Part shown: one piece after another, positions 53,855-60,616 of the stretch | Layout of the letters: every line of letters begins with the position of its first letter | How positions within the stretch are numbered: the first letter of the stretch is position 1 | From: Candidatus Dojkabacteria bacterium | Lineage (GTDB): Bacteria; Patescibacteriota; Dojkabacteria; JAOAGR01 | Length of the DNA: 60,616 bases | Direction: 5' to 3' | Assembly: GCA_026415655.1 (NCBI GenBank) | Contig: JAOAGR010000001.1 | Coordinates: 1-60,616 of the forward strand | Notes under the pieces: model-generated | What the model was told of the DNA's origin: nothing | What the model saw: only the letters and a program-made list of their open reading frames with translations | The model's database searches: none | Program-made: the position numbers and the translations under genes

Positions 53855-54733
53855 ATGTACTCGCAGATTGATAAAAATCGTCTCTTGTCCGTATTTTTAC
53901 TTTTAGGATTTCTAATTTTTGCTATACTTGTAAGTTGGTTTCTTTCATATTTGGTTTCTCAGGATATCATTTCTTCGGTTTTTGTAAGTTTTATATCATT
54001 TGGCATATCAGTATTAGTTTCTTTGGTTACTTACTTTTATGGTGATAAATTTGTGTTGTTTTCAACAGGTTCTATAGATGTTACAGATAATCCCGCATTT
54101 AATCATCTAAATAAAACCGTTGAAATATTATCGATAAAAGCTGGCATACCTAGACCTCGAATATATATAATTCCTGATCCAGCGTTAAACGCCTTTGCTA
54201 CAGGTAGAAATCCTCAGAATTCGCATGTTGCTATTACACAAGGCCTGTATGAAAGAATGAATCAGCAAGAATTAGAAGGGGTAATTGCTCATGAATTGGC
54301 TCATATCAAAAATTTTGATATTAGGTTAATGCTAATAGTTTCGGTATTTGCTAGTGCCATAACCTATATAGCCGACTTTTTCATTCGTGTGATCAGTGGC
54401 AGTGACGAAGACACGCCACCATGGTTGATATTTATCGGTATACTTGTAGCAATATTAAGTCCCATTATAGCTACATTGATACAACTAGCTATTTCTCGCC
54501 GTAGAGAATATCTGGCTGACTTTACTGCAGTAGAGATAACACGTTATCCTCAAGGATTGATCAGTGCGCTTAGAAAACTTCAGGCTGATGATTTACCGGT
54601 TTCTAAAGCCACCGAAGGTAATGCACATATGTTTATAGATTTTCCTTTGAAGAGAACTCATTCTTTTTTTGCAAATCTTTTTTCAACTCATCCACCCATA
54701 GAGGATAGAATAGCCGCTTTAGAAAGATTATGA
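53855..54733 (+). CDS. htpX: membrane zinc metalloprotease HtpX
   Basis: An M48 peptidase that degrades misfolded membrane proteins. Two helices (about residues 10-32 and 38-60) precede the catalytic domain with zinc motif HELAH (146-150). A further hydrophobic pair follows, then REYLADFTAVE supplies the third zinc ligand (Glu). STHPPIEDRIAALERL is the usual C-terminal signature. ATG 53855 is preferred to TTG 53849. Coupled to lemA. Confidence 0.93.
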   Translation: MYSQIDKNRLLSVFLLLGFLIFAILVSWFLSYLVSQDIISSVFVSFISFGISVLVSLVTYFYGDKFVLFSTGSIDVTDNPAFNHLNKTVEILSIKAGIPRPRIYIIPDPALNAFATGRNPQNSHVAITQGLYERMNQQELEGVIAHELAHIKNFDIRLMLIVSVFASAITYIADFFIRVISGSDEDTPPWLIFIGILVAILSPIIATLIQLAISRRREYLADFTAVEITRYPQGLISALRKLQADDLPVSKATEGNAHMFIDFPLKRTHSFFANLFSTHPPIEDRIAALERL

Positions 54734-54787
54734 AATGCATTTTACAAACTTTTACAAATATTCTAATATAAATTAATAAAATCTATC

Positions 54788-55540
54788 ATGTCTAATAACC
54801 TACTTGAAGGTTTAATTGATTTAAACAAAGTAAAGATCAAAATTAAACGAGTTTATTTTCTAGATAAATTCAGAAAGATAAGTTTTAATTTCGTTATTGT
54901 TATTCTATTGATATTAGTAATTTCAGTTTTTACATCCACTTATCTTGTAAATGTAAGCAATAGTAAGTTAGAGGCCGAGTCACTAATTGTTGGTTTAGGT
55001 CATAACTATGACGATATAATTGCTTATAACACTGAAATAGCAAAGAATACTCCTGTTTCTATTGATACGATAAAGATTAATACAGAGAGTGGAGACCCGA
55101 GAGTACTTGCAATATTTCTATTTCTTAAGAAATACAATTCACCAATGGCGACCATGTCGGTCGCTGAGGCATTTGTAATACATGCCGATGAAAATAAATT
55201 CGGCCAACAATGGCCGATTCTAGTCGCAATCTCAGGGGTAGAGTCTGGATTTGGACGGTTAATACCAAGATATGGGAATATAAGTTCTTATAACGCTTGG
55301 GGCTGGGCTGGTGGAAGTAAGTATGGGCGTTGGTCTTATTTTGACTCTTGGGAGCATGCTATAGAGGTTGTAAGTAATGGCTTGGCAAAAGGGTATTCTG
55401 GTACAGGCTATAAGCCCGAGGTTATGGTCCGTTTTTATTGTCCGGATTGCTATGAAGATAATAAAGGCACTAAATGGGTAGGTGGAGTAAATGGATATAT
55501 TAATGAAATAAGACAAATCCATAAACAATTGACATCGTAA
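54788..55540 (+). CDS. membrane-anchored lysozyme/transglycosylase-like protein
   Basis: A 250-residue protein with a basic N-terminus, one helix (about residues 33-55), a linker, and a C-terminal lysozyme-like domain: QQWPILVAISGVESGFGR with candidate catalytic Glu152, then NAWGWAGG..YGRWSYFDSWEHAIEVVSNGLA. The pattern matches SLT/glucosaminidase-type peptidoglycan hydrolases. Two Cys lie in FYCPDC. Downstream of htpX by 54 bases; it may be in the same unit. Confidence 0.75.
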   Translation: MSNNLLEGLIDLNKVKIKIKRVYFLDKFRKISFNFVIVILLILVISVFTSTYLVNVSNSKLEAESLIVGLGHNYDDIIAYNTEIAKNTPVSIDTIKINTESGDPRVLAIFLFLKKYNSPMATMSVAEAFVIHADENKFGQQWPILVAISGVESGFGRLIPRYGNISSYNAWGWAGGSKYGRWSYFDSWEHAIEVVSNGLAKGYSGTGYKPEVMVRFYCPDCYEDNKGTKWVGGVNGYINEIRQIHKQLTS

Positions 55541-55968
55541 TGAAATAATTTATTTAGGTATATTTTAAGTATTTTAAGTGTTTGTATTTCATTTTGAATT
55601 AATTCAATTTCTTAAATTTTTTAAATTATATTGGATTGAAAATCGTGGCTCTTAGTCTGACGGTGTTTTGTAAAGTATGTTGGGTTAATTTAGAATTTGT
55701 ACTGGTGGTTGTGGTTTTATAGAATTTATATTTAAATAATCTTCTCGTAAATTAATATTCGATTAATGAAATTAAAATTTTAAATTATTACTTCCATTAT
55801 AAATTTATATTTAAAAATCTCCATTTCGATATTAAAGACAATATATTACAAATAATAATCTATATTAGAAAATTAGTAATGATTTGTGATTATATGAATA
55901 TTTCTAGAATAGTTTTTATTTATTTAATTAAAATTAACCTAATTTTACTACAACTAACGCAAATTAAA
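55541..55968. other. AT-rich convergent intergenic region
   Basis: About 430 bases, very AT-rich, between convergent genes. No gene, RNA or clear terminator seen. Confidence 0.6.
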
Positions 55969-56961
55969 TTAATTGATTCCTAATTCTTTCATCATTTCTG
56001 TAAGCATAATTATTTTTTCTCGTGAGTTCAAATTGGTATTTACATACATTGCATATTGGCCATAATTTAGGACAACAATTGCATCAGAAAAATTATTCAT
56101 ATTAATGTATTCTTTCATTGCTAAAATATCACCCATTGTTTCTCCACCGCCATAATTTTTGTAAAAATCCGTAGTGTCAATTCCACGTTCTTCTAAACTT
56201 TTTCTGTAAGCTTCGAGTATGTGTATATAATCTTCTTCTGACTTTGCTTTAAAGATACCGAAATAAATGTACTTTCCGTCTGTTGTCTGGTATACACAAA
56301 CATCTGATTCGGCACGGCCGACGAGATCATCGGTCAATTCTCCTATAGTATATTCACCTTCACCTAAAATTCTTGATGGTTGATTTAATACCTTATTTGC
56401 CATCTCGGTTGTAAAAATTTCACATGCAGTTTTGCCATCCAATTTTCTGAAGGTCCTCTTCTTGATGGGCATATTCCTGATATCGGATGGTGGAGTAACC
56501 GGATAGTTCTCAATAACATTTGGGTTTTTTGTTGGATTTACTGGAGGATTTGTAGGAATTGGTGTATTTTGATATTGTGATGGATTAGTCTGAGTTGGAT
56601 TTGGTTTTGGACTAGAATTCGGAACTAGTGATGGGGAGATTGTTTGTGATTGTGGGGGCTCTTCGGTGGGATTTGGATTATTACCTGCCGCTTGAGTTGG
56701 TTGCGGTGATGGAGTGACATTACCCATATTATTATTCTGATTATTCCTCGCTTGTTCTGTAACTCTTGCCGCGATTTTAGGTTCCTGTAAGGTTTCTACG
56801 GAGTCCCGATTTAATGCTTTTTGTATTTGTGTGAATACATTGTTTGCACTGATAGTCCCCTCGGGAGAATATGAAAATATTACTACACTAGTTAATACCA
56901 TGGATAACACAAATATGGTCACTATTACCAGATTTTTAGTATTTTGATTTGTCTTGAACAC
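55969..56961 (-). CDS. secreted/anchored protein with Pro/Asn/Thr-rich linker
   Basis: A 330-residue protein: one N-terminal helix (about residues 11-31), a 100-residue linker rich in Pro, Asn, Thr and Gln (about 70-165), and a C-terminal extracytoplasmic domain of about 160 residues with two Cys (TACEIF, SDVCVYQT). No known motif. The start is GTG. Thirty-nine bases downstream of recG. Confidence 0.6.
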   Translation of the reverse strand: MFKTNQNTKNLVIVTIFVLSMVLTSVVIFSYSPEGTISANNVFTQIQKALNRDSVETLQEPKIAARVTEQARNNQNNNMGNVTPSPQPTQAAGNNPNPTEEPPQSQTISPSLVPNSSPKPNPTQTNPSQYQNTPIPTNPPVNPTKNPNVIENYPVTPPSDIRNMPIKKRTFRKLDGKTACEIFTTEMANKVLNQPSRILGEGEYTIGELTDDLVGRAESDVCVYQTTDGKYIYFGIFKAKSEEDYIHILEAYRKSLEERGIDTTDFYKNYGGGETMGDILAMKEYINMNNFSDAIVVLNYGQYAMYVNTNLNSREKIIMLTEMMKELGIN

Positions 56962-57000
56962 AGTCCATTATAACATACATATCTCACATATCTCATGGAG

Positions 57001-58911
57001 CTAAGATATATATTTCTTCACCTGACTTATTAGACCTTTGTCTAGGATATTTGCAAATCTAAGATTGGGAATACCAGATTGTAAAGTGCCATAAACCTCG
57101 CCTGGACCACGAAGCAATAGATCATATTCGGCTAGTTCATAGCCGTTTTCTGTCTTTTCAAAAAATTTTAATCTCTCGTTTGTTTCATAATTCGTTGGTA
57201 TTAAAAAACAATAAGATTGGTCACTACCACGTCCTACACGACCACGGATTTGATGTAGTTGTGCAAGCCCAAATCTTTCTGCACTTTGTATTATCATTAT
57301 TGTTGCATTGGGGTTATTTATTCCTACTTCTATTACAGTTGTACTAACTAAAATGTGGAATTTCCCTTCTATAAAATTTTTTATGATTTCATCCTTTTCC
57401 TTTGCCTTCATCTTTCCATGTAATAAACCGACTTTATCTTCTCCAAATATCAATCTGTAATGTTCATAAATTTTTTGAACTGACTTGAGATCGGATTTCG
57501 AGGTTTCCTCTATCAAAGGGCATACTACATAGGCCTGAACATTTTCCCGAATAATCTTATTTTTTATCCATTCAATCATCTTATTTTCTATCTCCAGACT
57601 ATTTATTATTCTAGTGATGATTTTTTTTCTTTCTGTAGGCTTTTCTATAAAACTTACATCAATATCGCCAAAAAATGTCAAAGCAACGGTACGTGGTATT
57701 GGGGTTGCTGACATTGATAAAGAATGCGGTATTTTGTTTTCATTTTTTAAAGTTGTCAGTATTTCTCTTTGTTTGACTCCAAATTTGTGTTGTTCGTCTA
57801 TGATTACAAGGCCTACGTTGTTCCAATTTTGCGTATGATGTATTAATGCATGAGTCCCTATAACTATTGAATTTGATTGGATATTTTTGTGCTTTATTGA
57901 ACTTGTCCAAAGTATTATGGGAATATTAAATTTCGACAAAATCTTATTAAAAGACTCAAAATGTTGGTTGGCTAGTATTTCTGTCGGCGCCAGAACTAGT
58001 GTCATTAAGTTGTTTTGCGAAACTTGAGATGCTGCAATTATTGCAAGTATGGTTTTTCCAGAGCCTACATCTCCATTTATTAACCTATGCATTGGTTTGT
58101 CTCTAGAGATATCGGCAAAAATCTCATGTATTGCTTCTTTTTGTGAAGCTGTAAGTTCATAATTTAGACTATTTACTATGTTTTTGTACAAATCTTTATC
58201 TATTTTAAGAGCAAATGATTCATGGGCGGTTATGTTAATTTTATTCTCTTTAATTTTTTGAATAAGCGAATAAATTTCTTCAAAAGCTAGTCTTTCTTTT
58301 GATTTTTTGATCTCTATTTCGTTTTCTGGAAAGTGAAGGTATTGTATTGCTAATCTTTTTGATACCAAATTTTCTTTTTCTAATATTTCATTTGGTAAAG
58401 TTTCTTTGATTTCATATACATCTATCGCATTTTTTATGATTTTAGAAATGGTAGCAGAATTTATACCCGCTGTTTCTGGATATTTTACTTCTATTTTAGC
58501 TAGTTTTTCTGGTACCTCCTCGAGACTGTTTAATATCACAAATTTAGGATTGTATATTGATTTGTCGTACACTATTCCAGAAAAAGCAATAAATTTACTA
58601 CTAAGAAGTATCGGTAGTAAATATTCGCTATTAAACCAAGCAATTTTGATATATGATGTATTGTCTTCGACAATAGCTGTGATTAAATTTTTGCCTCTTT
58701 TGGTTTTTATTTTGTTAACATCTTTTATTTTACCTTTCGAATACCAATTTTCATCTTTTGTTAGAAAAATGTCTGAGATTGGTAAATATTTTCTTCTGTC
58801 AATATACCTTATTGGCGGGTGCAACAATAGATCTTCGATATTATGAATTTCTAATTTTTTTAATAACTTTTCTATCCTCGGACTTATGCCTTTGATATCT
58901 GTTAAATTCAC
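57001..58911 (-). CDS. recG: ATP-dependent DNA helicase RecG
   Basis: Branch-migration helicase for Holliday junctions and stalled forks. The 636-residue protein has the N-terminal wedge/OB region (HPPIRYIDRRKYLPI, then IKIAWFNSEYLL), Walker A GDVGSGKT (about residue 280), DEQHKFGVKQR, SATPIPRT, and the C-terminal SAERFGLAQLHQIRGRVGRG with the TRG motif region after it. Shorter than the usual 680-700 residues because the N-terminus and the end are trimmed. Start is GTG; 11 bases downstream of the epimerase-like gene. Confidence 0.93.
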   Translation of the reverse strand: MNLTDIKGISPRIEKLLKKLEIHNIEDLLLHPPIRYIDRRKYLPISDIFLTKDENWYSKGKIKDVNKIKTKRGKNLITAIVEDNTSYIKIAWFNSEYLLPILLSSKFIAFSGIVYDKSIYNPKFVILNSLEEVPEKLAKIEVKYPETAGINSATISKIIKNAIDVYEIKETLPNEILEKENLVSKRLAIQYLHFPENEIEIKKSKERLAFEEIYSLIQKIKENKINITAHESFALKIDKDLYKNIVNSLNYELTASQKEAIHEIFADISRDKPMHRLINGDVGSGKTILAIIAASQVSQNNLMTLVLAPTEILANQHFESFNKILSKFNIPIILWTSSIKHKNIQSNSIVIGTHALIHHTQNWNNVGLVIIDEQHKFGVKQREILTTLKNENKIPHSLSMSATPIPRTVALTFFGDIDVSFIEKPTERKKIITRIINSLEIENKMIEWIKNKIIRENVQAYVVCPLIEETSKSDLKSVQKIYEHYRLIFGEDKVGLLHGKMKAKEKDEIIKNFIEGKFHILVSTTVIEVGINNPNATIMIIQSAERFGLAQLHQIRGRVGRGSDQSYCFLIPTNYETNERLKFFEKTENGYELAEYDLLLRGPGEVYGTLQSGIPNLRFANILDKGLISQVKKYIS

Positions 58912-58922
58912 GTTAGATTATT

Positions 58923-59519
58923 TCATGTTTTGTTTATAAAATCACTGATATGGCTGCCTACTATTATACCCTTTACATTTTTATAACTTTCTAATTTTTT
59001 CGATATATCCTTATCAATACCGCCGTCTATGTATATTTGAATCTCTGGGTTGATAGATGTGATTTTTCTTATTTTTTCGTAAGTTATGATGTTAAATTTT
59101 TGTCCTTGTTTACCTGATGGTACTGACATAATTAGTATTTCATCAACCGATTTTATAATTGGCGCATAGTCAAATATATTTGTGTATAAATCGAATGCAT
59201 ATATTATGTTTGGATAGCTTCTGACGTCGACTTCAATCTTACTTTCGATATGTATGAAGATCTTGTTAAAGTATGTTACTGTGTCATCATTTATTAATTT
59301 CCCATCATACTGAGGTGCCATAATATGGATATCAAATTTGACATTTGGGAATCTTTTTACTGAATCGATAATATCATCTATTGTGAGTGTGCCTTGTAAG
59401 TCCTTATAATGATTTGTAACAAGATCCATGTGAATATGAGTAAAATATTTTGTTAATTCGTGTATTTTCAGTAATAAATTATTTTTATCTTCTTCTAATA
59501 TAGCTGGTAAGATGAACAT
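58923..59519 (-). CDS. ribulose-phosphate 3-epimerase-like protein
   Basis: A 198-residue TIM-barrel protein, shorter than the usual 215-230. The metal-binding set of the epimerase family seems present: HMD in THIHMDLVT, the His in FDIHIMAP, and the Asp in IYIDGGID; VGSHIS forms the phosphate-binding end. But the canonical MDGxFVPN is replaced by LVTNHYKD, so activity or substrate may differ. It would interconvert ribulose-5-phosphate and xylulose-5-phosphate. Confidence 0.65.
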   Translation of the reverse strand: MFILPAILEEDKNNLLLKIHELTKYFTHIHMDLVTNHYKDLQGTLTIDDIIDSVKRFPNVKFDIHIMAPQYDGKLINDDTVTYFNKIFIHIESKIEVDVRSYPNIIYAFDLYTNIFDYAPIIKSVDEILIMSVPSGKQGQKFNIITYEKIRKITSINPEIQIYIDGGIDKDISKKLESYKNVKGIIVGSHISDFINKT

Positions 59520-59552
59520 ATCACAGTTTTACTTTATTGTTTAATGTATCAT

Positions 59553-59581
59553 TTGTTAATAATAGTATATTTTGCTAGTAT
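59553..59581 (+). promoter_or_regulatory. candidate promoter of the Cys-rich surface protein
   Basis: TTGTTA (59553-59558), 17-base spacer, TAGTAT (59576-59581), 15 bases before ATG 59597. Confidence 0.4.
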
Positions 59582-59596
59582 AAGCATGATCTAGGT

Positions 59597-60597
59597 ATGT
59601 TCAATAAACAGAAATTAGATTTATTTGATCCTAGAAAGGATAGGAGAAGGATGATATTGATCATTATCTTTGTATTTATTTTTTGCTCTTGGGTGTGTCT
59701 GGGTATCTGGCGTATACGATAATAAATAGAAATGTGAATCCGGATGATACGGCGGCAAGTTATTGTCGACTATGTTCTCAGCAATATGTTAACTTGGAAA
59801 TTATTAATAGAGGATTAACAAATAAAAAGGCAGAATACGATTCATGTATGAACGAGTGTCTGACGACTACATGTACCCAACAAGATGAAAGCCAGCGGAG
59901 TACATGCCAAAATGAATCTGGATGGAATGTCTGTAATAATATTAAATGTCAATACATTAAACAATCTGTTGATGGGTTACAAGCTTCATATGACATAGCT
60001 AATAAGAATCTACAAGACTGTATTGCCCAAAATTGTCCACTCCCCAATGATCCAAGTAGAATACCAACACGTTTACCCGGTCCAACAACTATGCAGCCAA
60101 CCGCCGACGCGAATGGTAACAGTAACGGATTACCAACAATTACGTCACCTTCAACGGGAGGTAACAGTGGAGGTAGTAACAGTAGTAACAGACCGCCATC
60201 ACAAAACAATCCTCCCACTCAAAACCCGCCATCTCAAAATAATCCAAATCCCCTTGATACACTCCCCTGCGATCAGATAAGTTATGCACAGTGTCCATCA
60301 AATCGCTGCTTACCCATTCGGTGCGATGATGGCAATAACAAATGTGCACCGCCAGGTACACGAGCAGAGAACGTATGTAACCAAGGATGTCATGATAGAT
60401 TCTGTAGTGTAGGTGAATATTGTGCAGGTCAAAGTGCACAAGGACAGGGTGTGTGCTGCCGAGTAAATCAAGACTGTTCTAGTCAGTTGGCGGGTGGCAA
60501 CACTGGTGGCGGTGGTAGCAGCAACACAGGTGGAACGTCAGGTAGTAGTTCTGCACCAAGACCCGGTGGTGGTACATCAGGATCAGGAGGTAGTAGT
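59597..60597 (+). CDS. cysteine-rich surface protein, partial at 3' end, frame broken at a T6 run
   Basis: Absent from the ORF track. ATG 59597 gives MFNKQKLDLFDPRKDRRRMILIIIFVFIF, a basic head running into a membrane helix, then a stop at 59720. Adding one T to the T6 run (59679-59684) continues the helix as LLLGVSGYLAYTIINRN and opens a frame to the end of the real sequence. That frame encodes an extracytoplasmic protein with repeated Cys (YCRLCSQ, CMNEC, CQNESGWNVCNN), an Asn/Pro/Ser linker, another Cys cluster (CHDRFCSVGEYC, GVCCRVNQDC), then Gly/Ser repeats. Base composition is clearly GC-richer than the neighbours. Track ORFs at 59949, 60023 and 60140 are shadows. Confidence 0.75.
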
Positions 60598-60616
60598 CTG
60601 TCTCTTATACACATCT
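60598..60616. other. Nextera/Tn5 mosaic-end adapter (artefact)
   Basis: CTGTCTCTTATACACATCT is the exact 19-base Tn5 mosaic end as read through in Nextera libraries. It is not genomic; the true contig ends at 60597. Confidence 0.97.

Noticed and set aside
59679-59684. Programmed -1 ribosomal frameshift at the T6 run
   Set aside because: The zero-frame codons ATT TTT TGC do not form a canonical X XXY YYZ slippery heptamer, and no clear downstream stem was seen. An indel or transcriptional slippage is simpler.
59949-60439. Three track ORFs at the right end (59949-, 60023+, 60140-)
   Set aside because: They are shadows of the Cys-rich frame; their Leu/Val/Pro repeats arise from reading the Asn/Ser/Gly/Pro codons in other frames.
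1-60616. Recoding of UGA as in Absconditabacteria/Gracilibacteria
   Set aside because: Several well-recognised genes end naturally at TGA and no conserved protein reads through one.
1-60616. tRNA, rRNA, tmRNA or CRISPR array
   Set aside because: Intergenic regions were scanned by eye; no T-arm-like GGTTCGAATC pattern, regular spacer array or rRNA-like stretch was seen. A covariance search would be needed to exclude short RNAs.

Overview
The window reads as a low-GC (roughly 30% by eye) bacterial contig from a metagenome, most likely from the Candidate Phyla Radiation (Patescibacteria). The inference rests on gene content: archaeal-type AMP phosphorylase next to ribose-1,5-bisphosphate isomerase, baseplate-J-like and PilM/FtsA-like membrane proteins beside FtsEX, several one-TM envelope proteins with N/Q/P-rich linkers, and a pared-down SmpB. 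UGA acts as stop (for example the UvrD-like gene and the M23 gene end in TGA), so this is not an Absconditabacteria/Gracilibacteria code. The last 19 bases are the Nextera/Tn5 mosaic-end adapter, so the right edge is a sequencing artefact. No rRNA, tRNA, CRISPR array or transposase was found.

Layout. 0.1-8.7 kb: an FNR-like reductase, then a minus-strand run (small membrane protein, LURP-one-like protein, GH-A-like glycosidase, two DHH phosphoesterases, DUF3048 protein, ABC-F ATPase, one-TM protein). 8.8-11.9 kb: a UvrD-type helicase fused to an Fe-S RecB-like nuclease. 12.1-25.6 kb: a long minus-strand cell-envelope/division cluster: YhaN-like coiled coil, SpoIID, PH-domain protein, PP2C-like/TM/propeller protein, SmpB, FtsA/PilM-like ATPase, baseplate-J-like protein, FtsE, FtsX and a coiled-coil M23 peptidase whose catalytic domain looks circularly permuted. 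26.0-28.7 kb: a PilM-TM-LytR_C fusion and an N/Q-rich Tic20-like protein. 28.7-31.4 kb: MutL and FolD. 31.4-40.7 kb: a type IV secretion-like membrane module (two VirB2-like hairpin proteins, a VirB6/TrbL-like polytopic protein, a membrane-anchored M23 hydrolase, an extracytoplasmic protein, signal peptidase I), without its ATPases. 40.9-47.3 kb: central metabolism (R15P isomerase, AMP phosphorylase, two paralogous SDRs, a guanylate-kinase-like protein, aldehyde dehydrogenase).

47.3-51.8 kb is an accessory island: small orphan membrane proteins, one decayed duplicate, one gene broken at an A8 run, and a noncoding duplicate of the 3' end of the neighbouring winged-helix regulator. 51.9-59.5 kb returns to ordinary genes (zinc-ribbon membrane protein, LemA, HtpX, lysozyme-like protein, RecG, ribulose-phosphate epimerase-like). 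59.6 kb to the end is a cysteine-rich surface protein absent from the ORF track because a T6 run breaks its frame.

The most unusual items are the permuted M23 domain attached to FtsEX, the duplicated membrane-protein/regulator island, the PilM-LytR_C and PP2C-propeller fusions, and the T4SS-like module with two divergently transcribed VirB2-like domains. All functional calls are from motifs read by eye; no database search was run.
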